A DNA stretch of 64,000 nucleotides from Alphaproteobacteria bacterium (GTDB taxonomy: Bacteria; Pseudomonadota; Alphaproteobacteria; UBA6615): NCBI GenBank assembly GCA_009694135.1, contig SHVS01000005.1, positions 25,017 to 89,016 of the forward strand, given 5' to 3'. Below, one piece after another: positions 18,570 to 27,617 of the stretch. How positions within the stretch are numbered: the first letter of the stretch is position 1; the number at the start of each line of letters is the position of its first letter. Below the pieces are notes generated by a model that saw only the letters and a list, made by a program, of their open reading frames with translations, was not told where the DNA came from and did not search any database. Both the position numbers and the translations under genes were made by a program.

Positions 18570-19568
18570 CTAGGGTGCGGTATGCTGGGCGATGCGCGCC
18601 GCCAGCCCCCGCTCCCATGCGAGCGCGCTGGTAACGATGCGGTCGAGGTCGTCATACCTGGGCGTCCAGCCGAGATTCTTGCGCGCCAGGGTTCCATCCG
18701 CCACCAGCCGAGGGGCGTCCCCCGACCGGCGTTCGGCCATTCGTCGCGGAAGCGTTTTGCCGGTGGCGCGTTCCACGGCGCGGATGACCTCCTTGACCGA
18801 AGCGCCTTGCCCGTAACCGAGGTTGAAGGCGCGCGGCACGCCACCGCGTTGCAGATAGGCGAGTGCATCGAGATGCGCGTGCGCGACATCGTTGACGTGC
18901 ACATAGTCGCGAATGCAGGTGCCGTCCGGCGTTGGGTAATCCTGACCAAAAAGGGTGAGTTCGGACCGTTTGCCGGTCACCACCTCGGCCGCGATCTTGA
19001 TCAGATGCGACGCGACCGGGGTCGACTCCCCGGCGCGACCATCCGGGTCCGCCACGGCGACATTGAAAAAGCGCAGGCTCACGGCCTTCAGCGGCGCGCT
19101 GGCGCACAGATCGGCGATCATGCGTTCGCCCATCGCCTTGCTGGCGCCGTAGGGGTTGATGGGGGCGATCGCCGCCCGCTCGGTCACCGGCACGCGGCGC
19201 GGCGCGCCATAGACCGCGGCGCTGGAGGAAAACACCAACCAGCGCGGTGTGTGGCGCTGGCACGCCGCCAGCAGTGCATGCGTGCCGAGCACATTGCTGC
19301 GGTAATAGCGCAGCGGCTCGGCGACCGATTCCGAGGACATGGATTCCGCCGCCAGATGGATCACTGCCTCGAAGCGGTGCTGGGTGAAGAGACGGTCGAG
19401 CAACGCGGCGTCGGCGATGTCACCCTTGACCAGGGTGCCGGACTTAACCGCCCACGCGTGCCCGGTCGAGAGATTGTCGAGCACCACCGCCTCATGCCCG
19501 CCCTCGGCCAGGGCGAGCACGACATGGCTGCCGATATACCCGGCTCCCCCGGTCACGAGCGTACGCAT
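18570..19568 (-). CDS. galE: UDP-glucose 4-epimerase
   Basis: This extended short-chain dehydrogenase interconverts UDP-glucose and UDP-galactose with bound NAD. The 332-residue ORF has the Rossmann motif TGGAGYIGSHVVLAL (about residues 6-20), the catalytic FSSSAAVYG serine region and NPYGASKAMGERM (Tyr-x-x-x-Lys). The substrate motif SLRFFNVAVADPDGRAGE and TPDGTCIRDYVHVNDVA agree with GalE. Neighbours are unrelated to sugar synthesis. Other UDP-sugar 4-epimerases are possible. Confidence 0.92.
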   Translation of the reverse strand: MRTLVTGGAGYIGSHVVLALAEGGHEAVVLDNLSTGHAWAVKSGTLVKGDIADAALLDRLFTQHRFEAVIHLAAESMSSESVAEPLRYYRSNVLGTHALLAACQRHTPRWLVFSSSAAVYGAPRRVPVTERAAIAPINPYGASKAMGERMIADLCASAPLKAVSLRFFNVAVADPDGRAGESTPVASHLIKIAAEVVTGKRSELTLFGQDYPTPDGTCIRDYVHVNDVAHAHLDALAYLQRGGVPRAFNLGYGQGASVKEVIRAVERATGKTLPRRMAERRSGDAPRLVADGTLARKNLGWTPRYDDLDRIVTSALAWERGLAARIAQHTAP

Positions 19569-19729
19569 CCCGACTCCTGTCGGACTATTTCCGGCGCCAT
19601 CCTAGCCAGAATTTGGTTAACGCCGGTCCCCTGCGCGAACAGGCGAAGTCTGGTCGACTTTGCGTGCCGCTTCCCTGACGCCGCGCCCTCTGACATTGTG
19701 CGCCCTCATTTTAGCGAAGGTGCCTGGAG

Positions 19730-20893
19730 ATGAAGGACGAAACCAAGATCGTCCACGCGGGACGCGACAGCGCGGCGCATTCCGGCGCGGTCAACACGCC
19801 AGTTTATCACGCCTCGACGATCCTGTTTCCGACGCTGGCGGCGCTCGATGCGGCGCCCAGGGCGCGCATACGCTATGCCAGGCGCGGCACGCCGACGCTG
19901 TTCGCGCTCGAGGATGCGCTGACGGCGCTCGAAGGCGGGGCCGGCGCCGCTCTGTTCCCCTCCGGCCTGGCGGCGGCAGGTTTCGCGCTCCTGTCCTGTC
20001 TGAAGACCGGCGACCATGTGTTACTGACCGACAGTGTCTATGACCCAGTGCGCGCTTTCGCCGACCGGGTGCTGACCGGACTCGGCATCGCGGTCGAGTA
20101 CTACGACCCGCTGATCGGCGGCGGAATGACGCGACTCCTGCGCTCCAATACGCGCGTGGTCTATTGCGAATCTCCCGGCTCGCACACCTTCGAGATCCAG
20201 GATTTGCCGGCGATCGCCGCCACCGCCCACGCTGGCGGGGCAAGCGTAATCGCCGACAACACCTGGGCCACGCCGCTGCTTTGTAAGCCGCTATCGCTTG
20301 GCGCCGATATCGTCATTCATGCCGCGACCAAATACATCGGCGGCCATAGCGATCTCATGCTCGGCGTCCTGGTGGCCAACGAGGCGACGGTGCGCAAGGT
20401 CAAACTGACCGCCGGGCTGTTCGGGCAGACGTCCGGGCCCGACGACATCTTTATGACCCTTCGCGGCCTGCGCTCGCTCAAGGCGCGCCTCGACCGCCAT
20501 TCTTCCAGCGCAAGACGGGTGTCGGGCTGGCTGCAAACGCGGGCGGAAGTCGCGCGCGTGCTCGACCCGTCATTGCCCGACTTCCCCGGTCACGCCTTGT
20601 GGAAGCGCGACTTCGCCGGTGCGTCCGGGCTGTTTAGCTTTATACTCGGGCGCGACTGGCCAAGGCCGGCGCTCGCCGCCATGCTCGACGGCATGCAGCT
20701 GTTCAAGATGGGCTACAGCTGGGGCGGGTTTGAATCCCTCATCCTGCCGTTCGACATCGCCAAATATCGCAGCGCGACCCGGTGGGAGACGCCCGGTCCC
20801 GCCATTCGCCTATCGATCGGCCTGGAAGACCCCGACGAGTTGATCGCCGATCTGGCCGCCGGTTTCGCGCGTTTGACGAGTGCGGCGTCATGA
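19730..20893 (+). CDS. metC: Cystathionine beta-lyase
   Basis: This PLP enzyme of the Cys/Met metabolism family converts cystathionine to homocysteine. The 387-residue ORF has the PLP lysine in HAATKYIGGHSDLMLGV (about residue 202). YARRGTPTLFALEDALTALEGG and SPGSHTFEIQDL match MetC rather than gamma-synthase or gamma-lyase. The C-terminal SWGGFESLILP supports this. The stop overlaps the hisI start by 4 bases, an unexpected pairing of methionine and histidine genes. Confidence 0.93.
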   Translation: MKDETKIVHAGRDSAAHSGAVNTPVYHASTILFPTLAALDAAPRARIRYARRGTPTLFALEDALTALEGGAGAALFPSGLAAAGFALLSCLKTGDHVLLTDSVYDPVRAFADRVLTGLGIAVEYYDPLIGGGMTRLLRSNTRVVYCESPGSHTFEIQDLPAIAATAHAGGASVIADNTWATPLLCKPLSLGADIVIHAATKYIGGHSDLMLGVLVANEATVRKVKLTAGLFGQTSGPDDIFMTLRGLRSLKARLDRHSSSARRVSGWLQTRAEVARVLDPSLPDFPGHALWKRDFAGASGLFSFILGRDWPRPALAAMLDGMQLFKMGYSWGGFESLILPFDIAKYRSATRWETPGPAIRLSIGLEDPDELIADLAAGFARLTSAAS

Positions 20894-21261
20894 CGGGTGC
20901 CGGCGCGCTCTGGACGGCGCTCAAACTCGACGCCAACGGCTTGATCCCGGCGGTAGCGCAACAATACAACAGCGGCGAGATCCTCATGCTCGCCTGGATG
21001 AACCGGACGGCGATCGAGGCGACGCTGGCGACCGGCCAGGTCACCTACTGGTCGCGCGAACGGCAAAAGCTGTGGCGCAAGGGCGAGACCTCCGGCCATA
21101 CCCAGCGCCTGGTCGAGCTTCGCCTGGATTGCGACGGCGATGCGCTGGTCGTGCTGGTCGATCAGGCCGGCCCGGCCTGTCACACCAACCGGCGGACATG
21201 TTTCTATCGCGCGGTCAGCGACAACCAACTGATGGTCAAACTACCGACCGAGAGCGCCTAG
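20890..21261 (+). CDS. hisI: Phosphoribosyl-AMP cyclohydrolase
   Basis: HisI opens the adenine ring of PR-AMP in histidine synthesis. The start is set at ATG 20890, which overlaps the metC stop (ATGA); the track start at 20782 lies inside metC. The 124-residue protein carries LIPAVAQQYNSGEILMLAWMN, YWSRERQKLWRKGETSGHTQ, the metal-binding DCDGDALVVLVDQ and GPACHTNRRTCFY cysteines. It is monofunctional, without a HisE domain. Confidence 0.95.
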   Translation: MTGAGALWTALKLDANGLIPAVAQQYNSGEILMLAWMNRTAIEATLATGQVTYWSRERQKLWRKGETSGHTQRLVELRLDCDGDALVVLVDQAGPACHTNRRTCFYRAVSDNQLMVKLPTESA

Positions 21262-21264
21262 GCG

Positions 21265-22089
21265 CTAGTCCCAAGCCAGCACCTCGACCGCATCGCCGAC
21301 GGCGATCCGCCCCGCGCCGGCGTGATTGAAATTGCGCCCGAAGGTGACCCCCGCCGCCGCACGCCGATAGCTGGCAAGCGTTGCCAGCGGTTCCTTGCCG
21401 CGTAGGCCGGTCGCTGGGTCGGTGGTGGTGATGGCGCAGCGCACGCAGCTCGCCATGCCGGTGAACTCGATCATGCCCACGCGCATGCGGGCGATGCGGT
21501 CCTCGGCGTAGGCGGCGCTGTTGGACAACACGATGTTCGGCCGGAAACGCTGCATCGGCAGCGGCGCGCCCATACGCCGATTGAGATCGGCGAGCGAGGC
21601 TTCGGACGCGATCAGGAATGGGTAGCCATCGGCGAAGGCGAGCGCACCTACGCCCCGGCTTGGTGCACGCACACCGTGGTCGGGCATACGCACGAGGCGA
21701 TAGTCGCCCGGGCGCTCGCGCGCGCAATAGGCGCTGATCCAGTCCGCAGCCTGCGTGCCCTGATCGACGGCAAGGCATTTTTGGCCCCAGACCCGAACTG
21801 TGACCTCCGCTCCCGCTCGCCCCGTCAAGGGCAGATGCAATTCGGGCATGGACGGCGCGCGCAGAGACAACGTGTTGCCCGTGATCGCCGTGTCGATAAA
21901 ACACATCGATGCAACGGCGACGCCAAGACTTTGCTCGGCCCGCTGGGCGACGAAACGTCCGCGCTCGTCGATCACCATCCATTGCCGGTCGTAGCGAATG
22001 CCCATGCGAGTGATATCCGCCGCCTGCAGAGCAATTCCGCGGCACGACTTAACCGGGTAACAATGGAGTTCGCTGACAGAGACGGTCAT
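21265..22089 (-). CDS. MOSC domain protein (YcbX/mARC-like)
   Basis: This is a 274-residue protein with an N-terminal MOSC beta-barrel (SELHCYPVKSCRGIALQAADI, about residues 6-26; RQWMVIDERGRFVAQR) and a C-terminal MOSC domain (RFRPNIVLSN, FTGMASCVRCAITTTDPATG). The Cys in the latter is the expected molybdenum ligand of mARC/YcbX enzymes, which reduce N-hydroxylated compounds. It usually needs a ferredoxin partner, which is not fused here. It converges with hisI with a 3-base gap. Confidence 0.85.
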   Translation of the reverse strand: MTVSVSELHCYPVKSCRGIALQAADITRMGIRYDRQWMVIDERGRFVAQRAEQSLGVAVASMCFIDTAITGNTLSLRAPSMPELHLPLTGRAGAEVTVRVWGQKCLAVDQGTQAADWISAYCARERPGDYRLVRMPDHGVRAPSRGVGALAFADGYPFLIASEASLADLNRRMGAPLPMQRFRPNIVLSNSAAYAEDRIARMRVGMIEFTGMASCVRCAITTTDPATGLRGKEPLATLASYRRAAAGVTFGRNFNHAGAGRIAVGDAVEVLAWD

Positions 22090-22128
22090 TTCCTGTCGCC
22101 AGCTATTGAGCGACCGCTGGCACTAAGC

Positions 22129-22205
22129 TGGCGCGCCCGGCAGGACTCGAACCTGCGACCCCAAGCTTAGAAGGCTTGTGCTCTGTCCACCTGAGCTACG
22201 GGCGC
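22129..22205 (-). tRNA. tRNA-Arg (anticodon TCT)
   Basis: The minus strand folds as a full cloverleaf: acceptor GCGCCCG/CGGGCGC, D-arm GTAGCTCAG, anticodon arm CAAGC-CTTCTAA-GCTTG with anticodon TCT, and T-arm GCAGG-TTCGAGT-CCTGC. The discriminator is G and the CCA end is encoded. It reads rare AGA codons. Confidence 0.97.
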
Positions 22206-22237
22206 CCATGGAGCGATTCGCCGTCGATCATACCCTT

Positions 22238-22543
22238 TTAGTGCGTCCATAGGCCCTTGCGTTTATGCGCAAAGTTCTCGGCATAAGCTTTGGGCTTCAC
22301 CGCAAGCGGTTGCGGCTCCGCGACCTGGACCTCAAGTCCCTGGCGCACGGCATAGGCCTCGGCCGCCGCGCGGGTCTCGAAGGAGAGCCGGACTTGCCCC
22401 TGGGTGTCGCTGGCCCCGCTCCAGCCCATCAGCGGGTCGGGACGCGGCTTGCGCGCGGTCTCATATTCAAGCACCCAATCATGTGTCTTCGCCCGCCCGG
22501 ATTGGGTGGCCGTCTTCGCCGGCTGGTATATGCGCGCCCGCAT
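22238..22543 (-). CDS. ETC complex I subunit (NDUFS4-like)
   Basis: This is a 101-residue soluble protein matching the NDUFS4/18 kDa accessory subunit found with alphaproteobacterial and mitochondrial complex I. It has ARIYQPAKTATQSGRAKTHDW near the start, then EYETARKPRPDPLMGWSGASDT and VRLSFETRAAAEAYAVRQG, ending AYAENFAHKRKGLWTH. The family stabilises the NADH-oxidising arm. It lies between two tRNA genes on the same strand, away from nuo genes, as is usual for this gene. Confidence 0.93.
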   Translation of the reverse strand: MRARIYQPAKTATQSGRAKTHDWVLEYETARKPRPDPLMGWSGASDTQGQVRLSFETRAAAEAYAVRQGLEVQVAEPQPLAVKPKAYAENFAHKRKGLWTH

Positions 22544-22578
22544 GTTTTATGTCCCCTCGGCCTGGACCTTCGTTCATC

Positions 22579-22655
22579 TGGTCGGGGCGGCTGGATTCGA
22601 ACCAACGACCCTCAGCTCCCAAAGCTGATGCTCTACCGGGCTGAGCTACGCCCCG
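22579..22655 (-). tRNA. tRNA-Pro (anticodon TGG)
   Basis: The minus strand gives acceptor CGGGGCG/CGCCCCG, D-arm TAGCTCAGCCCGGTAGAGCA, anticodon arm TCAGC-TTTGGGA-GCTGA with anticodon TGG, and T-loop GGTTCGAATCC. The discriminator is A and CCA is encoded. Confidence 0.97.
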
Positions 22656-22741
22656 ACCGGCTGAGAACTAAGGGGGTTTCACCGCCGGCGCAAGACTGCG
22701 AGCCTGTCCGCCATCGAACCAAACCCCTCTGGAGCCCCGCC

Positions 22742-23404
22742 ATGGCCAGCGCCAACTGGATGATCGACCCGAAGATCGCCGACTACATACGAGCCGCCAC
22801 GCTGCGCGAGCCTTCGCCTCTGGTTCGCTTACGTGAACTCACCCAGGCCAAGATCGAACGCGCGGGGATGCAGATCGCGCCCGAACAGGGGCAGTTCATG
22901 GCTCTGCTGGTCCGGCTGATCGGCGCCAGGCGCTGCCTCGAGATTGGCACCTATACCGGTTACAGTTCGACGGCGATGGCACTGGCCCTGCCCGAGGATG
23001 GACGGCTGCTGTGCTGCGACGTCAGCGAGGCCTGGACCCCCTATGCGCGCAAGGCCTGGGCCGAGGCGGGCGTGGCGCACAAGGTCGAGCTCCGCCTGGC
23101 GCCGGCGGTCGAGACCCTGGCAGCGCTTACGGCCGAGGGCGCGCGTTTCGATCTGGCGTTCATCGACGCCGACAAGGAAAATTACGACGCCTATTACGAA
23201 GGCTGCCTAAAGCTGGTGCGGCCGGGCGGGCTGATCATGATTGATAACGTATTATGGTCGGGCGCGGTCGCCAATCCCGAGGATCACTCGCCCCCGACCG
23301 AGGCGGTGCGCGCCCTTAACGCCAAAATCGCGGAAGATCGCCGGGCGCTCCCCACGATGGTGCCGATTGGCGACGGTCTTACCCTGGCGCAGGTCATCGG
23401 CTGA
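22742..23404 (+). CDS. O-methyltransferase (class I SAM, caffeoyl-CoA OMT type)
   Basis: The start is placed at ATG 22742 (MASANWMIDPKIADYI), giving 220 residues; the track ORF begins 477 bases earlier inside tRNA and minus-strand genes. Motif I is CLEIGTYTGYSSTAMALALP, and the metal/catalytic region is DLAFIDADKENYDAYYEGCL with IDNVLWSGAVANP. These define the divalent-metal O-methyltransferase 3 family (YrrM/catechol OMT). The substrate is unknown. It stands alone. Confidence 0.92.
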   Translation: MASANWMIDPKIADYIRAATLREPSPLVRLRELTQAKIERAGMQIAPEQGQFMALLVRLIGARRCLEIGTYTGYSSTAMALALPEDGRLLCCDVSEAWTPYARKAWAEAGVAHKVELRLAPAVETLAALTAEGARFDLAFIDADKENYDAYYEGCLKLVRPGGLIMIDNVLWSGAVANPEDHSPPTEAVRALNAKIAEDRRALPTMVPIGDGLTLAQVIG

Positions 23405-23482
23405 TTTCCCTCAGCCTTCGTTAACGAGTCCAACCGAAACTGCTCTGCCGGAGTTTTTTTGCCGGCGGGGTTGGGGGATCGG

Positions 23483-23800
23483 ATGGTGCGTTGGACCTGT
23501 GCAGCGGCGCTGCTGTTGACGGCTTGTGCGTCGCCGCAAGTCGCGGCCGATGACGATCCCGTCGAGATGCAGATGTGCGTCGACCGCGACATGCTTCTGC
23601 GCCAACTTCATTCCAAGTTCGACGAGACGCCGATCGCCGTCGGCCTTACCAGCGCGGGCGGAGTCATGGAGTTGCTTATCAGCAAGCAGGGCCGCACCTG
23701 GACACTGATCGTCACGCGCCCGAGCGGCTTGTCCTGCCTGTTCACCGCCGGCGAGGGCTGGGAACCCCTGCCCGCACCGGCGACCGAGATCCGCTTCTAA
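23483..23800 (+). CDS. Small putative lipoprotein, unknown function
   Basis: The preferred start is ATG 23483, preceded by a GGGGGA ribosome site; the track uses a TTG 24 bases earlier. The 105-residue product opens MVRWTCAAALLLTACASP, a signal peptide with a lipobox (LTAC), so it is probably attached to the outer membrane. The mature part has two further Cys (MCVDRD, LSCLF), which may pair. No family is recognised. It converges with the DUF192 gene, 4 bases apart. Confidence 0.75.
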   Translation: MVRWTCAAALLLTACASPQVAADDDPVEMQMCVDRDMLLRQLHSKFDETPIAVGLTSAGGVMELLISKQGRTWTLIVTRPSGLSCLFTAGEGWEPLPAPATEIRF

Positions 23801-23804
23801 AGCA

Positions 23805-24278
23805 CTAGCGCCGCAGCGTGAACGCGGCATAGACGACGCGGTCGCCGACGCCGATCCCGAGCCGGGCCGACGTCCCGCCATTCAGCTCCAAAACAGCTTG
23901 CGCCAACGCGCCAGAGCCAATCGTCACCGTCGAATGCGGAACCGTGCGCTCGGCGATATTCACGATCTTTCCGTCGGCGGCGATGAACAGCATATCCAGC
24001 GGGATGAAGGTGTTAGCCATCCACATCAAGAGCGGCTGCTCATGATCATAGAGAAACAGCATCCCGGCATCGGTCGCCAGCTTTTGGCGGTACATCAGCC
24101 CCTGCGCCTGCTGCTCGGGCGTAAGCGCGAGTTCGATGTCGAAGCTGTACTTACCCGCCTTGGTCTCGATGTCCAGCTTGGTGCGATCGAAGGTTTGCAA
24201 ACCCTGCTGCGCTGAAGCCGCCAAAGGGAGCAGCACGAGAGATGCGCACAGCGCCCGCCGCGAAAGCATGACTTGCAT
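23805..24278 (-). CDS. DUF192 family exported protein
   Basis: The track start lies inside the upstream ABC gene; a start at 24278 (MQVMLSRRALCASLVLLPLAASA) or 24269 gives a signal peptide and about 154 residues. The mature domain shows DUF192 signatures: ALTPEQQAQGLMYRQKLATDAGMLFLY, LLMWMANTFIPLDMLFI and GSGALAQAVLELNGGTSARLGI. The family is a small beta-barrel of unknown function. It follows the Atm1-type exporter by 13 bases and may be co-transcribed. Confidence 0.88.
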   Translation of the reverse strand: MQVMLSRRALCASLVLLPLAASAQQGLQTFDRTKLDIETKAGKYSFDIELALTPEQQAQGLMYRQKLATDAGMLFLYDHEQPLLMWMANTFIPLDMLFIAADGKIVNIAERTVPHSTVTIGSGALAQAVLELNGGTSARLGIGVGDRVVYAAFTLRR

Positions 24279-24291
24279 CGATTGAATGTCC

Positions 24292-26235
24292 TTACTCTGC
24301 CGCCGCCGGAGCCGAGGCGACGGGCGCGCGTTGCTGCGTCCCCTGGCCATCGAGCGCGAGCTGCGCCTTGGCCGAGCTTTCCAATTGCCGCCGCCACATG
24401 GCGGCATAGCGCCCCCCTTGGCTCAAAAGATCCGTATGCCGGCCACGTTCGACCACTTTGCCATCGTCGAGCACGATAATCTGGTCGGCGTCGACCACGG
24501 TCGATAAGCGGTGCGCGATGACCAGCGTCGTGCGATTGGCCGAAACCTCCCTTAGCGAACGCTGGATTTCCTTTTCCGTATGGGTGTCGAGCGACGAGGT
24601 CGCCTCGTCGAAGAGGAAAATGCGCGGGCGCTTCAAGACCGTGCGCGCGATCGCCACGCGCTGCTTCTCGCCGCCGGACAGCTTCAGTCCGCGTTCGCCG
24701 ACGACGGTGTTGTAACCATCGGGCAGGGCGCGCACGAAATCGCTGATTTGCGCCAGGCGCGCCGCTTCGTCGACCTCGTCGTTCGTGGACTGCGGCCGAC
24801 CGAAGTTGATGTTGTAAAAGATGCTATCGTTGAACAGCACGGTGTCCTGCGGAACGATGCCGATCGCCGCGCGCAAGCTCGATTGGCTCACGTCGCGGAT
24901 GTCCTGGCCGTCGATCGTGATCCGCCCCTCGTCGATATCGTAGAAGCGGAACAGCAGCCGGCTGATGGTCGATTTGCCGGCGCCGGTCGGGCCGACGATG
25001 GCCACGGTCGATCCGGCCGGAACCTCGAAGCTCACGCCCTTGAGGATCGGGCGGCGCGGGTCATAGCTGAAATGCACGTTGTCGAAGCGCACCGTGCCGC
25101 CACGAACGGCGAGCGCCGGCGCGCCCGGTTTGTCGGCCACTTCCTGCGCCACTTCAAGCAGGGCGAACATCGACTCCATATCGATCAACGACTGGATCAC
25201 TTCGCGATAGACGACGCCGAGCCAGTTGAGCGGGATTGATAGCTGAATCAGATAGGCGTTGACGGCGACGAAATCGCCGATGGTCATGGTTCCGGCAGCG
25301 ACGCCATAGCCGGCCATGACCATCATCGTCGTCAGGCCGCAGGCGATCAGCACGCCTTGTCCGATATTGAGCAGCGACAGCGTCGTCTTCGACTTGATCG
25401 CCGCGTGCTCGTAACGCCGCAGGGCGTCGTCGTAGCGCTCGGCCTCGTGTTCCTCGTTGCCGAAATACTTGACCGTCTCATAGTTGAGCAAGCTATCGAC
25501 GGCGCGGGTCGAGGCCTCTTGCTCGGTCCGGTTCATCTCGCGCCGGAACTGCCGGCGCCATTCGGTCATCATCACCGTGAAGGCAACATAGGTAACGATC
25601 AGCGCGACGATAACCACACTGAACCAACCGCTATACATCACCCACAAGATGCCGATGACCAACGCCAGTTCGACCAGCGTCGGCAGGATATTGAACAGCA
25701 AAATGCGTAGCAGCTGATCGATGCCATTCGTCCCGCGCTCGATCGCCCGGCTCAAGCCGCCGGTCTGGCGGTCGAGGTGGAAGCGGAGCGAAAGAGCATG
25801 CAGATGGCGGAAGGCCTGCAGCGCGACCCGGCGCATCGAGCGCTGCGCCACCTTGGCGAAAATGAGGTCGCGCAGCTCGGCCATGGTCATGCCGCCGACG
25901 CGCAGCGTGCCATAGGCGAGGATCAGTGCGACCGGCACGGCGACTATGCCGAGCGCCACGGCCTCGGGCCCCTGCTTGGCCAGTGCCGTCAATGCGTCGA
26001 CCGCGTATTTGTAGGCCAGCGGCACATAGACCGAGACGACTTTGGCCGCGAGCAGCAGCACGATCGCCGCCACCACCCGAAGCCGGAGTTCAAGCTGGCC
26101 CTTCGGCCACAAATAGGGGATCAACGCGCGCACGGCGCGCCCCTCGAACCCGGTCACGGGCATGACCGGCGGTTCGCCGGAGCGTCCGCCACCGCCAAAC
26201 CGGCCGCCGCCCATCCCCATTCCGCGTGGCATCAC
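24292..26235 (-). CDS. ABC half-transporter, Atm1/HMT1 family
   Basis: This is a 647-residue fused permease-ATPase. The six-helix ABC membrane domain (about residues 50-345) includes the diagnostic RAVDSLLNYETVKYFGNEEHEAERYD of Atm1-type exporters. The nucleotide-binding domain has Walker A GPTGAGKST, signature LSGGEKQRVAIARTVL, and Walker B IFLFDEATSSLDTHTE. Bacterial Atm1 proteins export glutathione-linked metal or sulfur species. The N-terminus is Gly/Met/Arg-rich. The substrate here is inferred from the family only. Confidence 0.92.
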   Translation of the reverse strand: MMPRGMGMGGGRFGGGGRSGEPPVMPVTGFEGRAVRALIPYLWPKGQLELRLRVVAAIVLLLAAKVVSVYVPLAYKYAVDALTALAKQGPEAVALGIVAVPVALILAYGTLRVGGMTMAELRDLIFAKVAQRSMRRVALQAFRHLHALSLRFHLDRQTGGLSRAIERGTNGIDQLLRILLFNILPTLVELALVIGILWVMYSGWFSVVIVALIVTYVAFTVMMTEWRRQFRREMNRTEQEASTRAVDSLLNYETVKYFGNEEHEAERYDDALRRYEHAAIKSKTTLSLLNIGQGVLIACGLTTMMVMAGYGVAAGTMTIGDFVAVNAYLIQLSIPLNWLGVVYREVIQSLIDMESMFALLEVAQEVADKPGAPALAVRGGTVRFDNVHFSYDPRRPILKGVSFEVPAGSTVAIVGPTGAGKSTISRLLFRFYDIDEGRITIDGQDIRDVSQSSLRAAIGIVPQDTVLFNDSIFYNINFGRPQSTNDEVDEAARLAQISDFVRALPDGYNTVVGERGLKLSGGEKQRVAIARTVLKRPRIFLFDEATSSLDTHTEKEIQRSLREVSANRTTLVIAHRLSTVVDADQIIVLDDGKVVERGRHTDLLSQGGRYAAMWRRQLESSAKAQLALDGQGTQQRAPVASAPAAAE

Positions 26236-26301
26236 TGACCCTCGTGGTAGCCGGACCCTAACGTGGTGCCTAGCGGCGCGCCGCGCAAACCCTGGCGTTG
26301 C

Positions 26302-27615
26302 TTATAAATAGCGCAACCAGACATAGGCGGTCGAGATAACAATGCTCATGAGCATCATCGGAAAAGCATACCACAGAAAGGACATGAAGCGGAATGGCAC
26401 CCCGGCGCGCTCGGCAATGCCGGCTACCGTCAGATTGGCGCTCGCCCCGATCAGCGTCCCATTACCGCCCAGGCAGGCGCCAAGCGACAGCGACCACCAC
26501 AGCGGCAGCAAGGCCTCCGGCCCGCCGAAACTGGGCGCCATGTTTTGAATGACCGGGATCATGGTGGCGACGAAGGGAATATTGTCGATCGCCGCCGATA
26601 GCAGGGCCGACGCCCAGATCAGCGCCACGGCCGTGACGGCCAAATTGCCCCCGGTCAGGCCAATGATCTCCTTGGCGAACCAGTCGAGCAGCCCGGCGCG
26701 TTGGACGCCAGCCACAATGGCGAAGAGTCCGACGAAGAAAAAGATCGTGATCCAATCCACTTCGGCGAAGCTGCGGTTGATCCGCGCGACCTGCGCTTCG
26801 ATCGGGAGGCCTCGGGTATCGAGCAGCAGCAGCAAAGCGGCGCCGCATAGCGCGATCGTGCCGGCATCGAGGCCGGTCTGGTGCGCGGTGACGAAGCCAA
26901 GCACCACCACGCCGAAGACGGCGAGCGCCTGCTTGAGCAGCCGGTGATCGGTAATCGTGGCCGATGGCTCCAGCGCCATCACGGCCGCCCGCGCCCCTGG
27001 ATCGGCGCGCATCCTGCGCCCCCAGACCAGATGGTTGACGACGAGCTGGGCCGCCAGAACCACGAGGATCACAGGGGTCAAGTGCCAGACAAAGTCGTTG
27101 AAGGTCAGCCCGGCGGCCGAACCGATGAGGATATTCGGCGGATCGCCTATGAGGGTCGCGGTGCCGCCGATATTGGAGGCGAATATTTCCGTGAATAGAA
27201 AAGGATAAGGCGGAACTTTAAGTTGTTCGGTGAGAACGAGCGTAACTGGCGCGATGAGTAGGACCGCGGTCACATTGTCGAGGAACGCCGATGCGACGGC
27301 GGTGACCAGTGTCAGCAGCACCAAGACCGTCCACGGCTCGCCGCGCCCGGCCTTGGCCGCCCACACCGCCAGATACTGGAACATGCCGCTGCGGCGCGCG
27401 ACGGCGACCAGCAACATCATGCCAATGAGCAGCGCCAGGGTGTTGAAATCCACGCCCGCGATCGCTTGCTTTTGCGTGATAACACCGCTGACGATCATCA
27501 CGCCCGCGCCGATCAGCGCGACAATCGCTCGATTGATGCGCTCGGTCATGATCAGCGCATAGGTGATCAGCAAAATCGCGGTCGAAGTCCACAAGGGATC
27601 GAAGCCGAAGACCAT
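26302..27615 (-). CDS. ArsB/NhaD-type (ion transporter superfamily) permease
   Basis: The start is set at ATG 27615 (MVFGFDPLWTSTAILLITYAL), giving 437 residues and 10-12 hydrophobic helices. Two inverted halves carry the matching motifs NIGGTATLIGDPPNILIGSAAGLTFNDF and GACLGGNGTLIGASANLTVAGIAERAG, plus AFLDNVTAVLLIAPV and AIDNIPFVATMIPV, typical of the NhaD/ArsB/YbiR branch. The substrate (Na+/H+, arsenite or an organic anion) cannot be told from sequence. It starts 2 bases after the CBS gene stop, suggesting that protein regulates it. Confidence 0.85.
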   Translation of the reverse strand: MVFGFDPLWTSTAILLITYALIMTERINRAIVALIGAGVMIVSGVITQKQAIAGVDFNTLALLIGMMLLVAVARRSGMFQYLAVWAAKAGRGEPWTVLVLLTLVTAVASAFLDNVTAVLLIAPVTLVLTEQLKVPPYPFLFTEIFASNIGGTATLIGDPPNILIGSAAGLTFNDFVWHLTPVILVVLAAQLVVNHLVWGRRMRADPGARAAVMALEPSATITDHRLLKQALAVFGVVVLGFVTAHQTGLDAGTIALCGAALLLLLDTRGLPIEAQVARINRSFAEVDWITIFFFVGLFAIVAGVQRAGLLDWFAKEIIGLTGGNLAVTAVALIWASALLSAAIDNIPFVATMIPVIQNMAPSFGGPEALLPLWWSLSLGACLGGNGTLIGASANLTVAGIAERAGVPFRFMSFLWYAFPMMLMSIVISTAYVWLRYL

Positions 27616-27617
27616 GA

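Noticed and set aside
22265-22741. N-terminal extension of the O-methyltransferase ORF
   Set aside because: It crosses the tRNA-Pro gene and the NDUFS4-like gene on the other strand; the methyltransferase starts at 22742.
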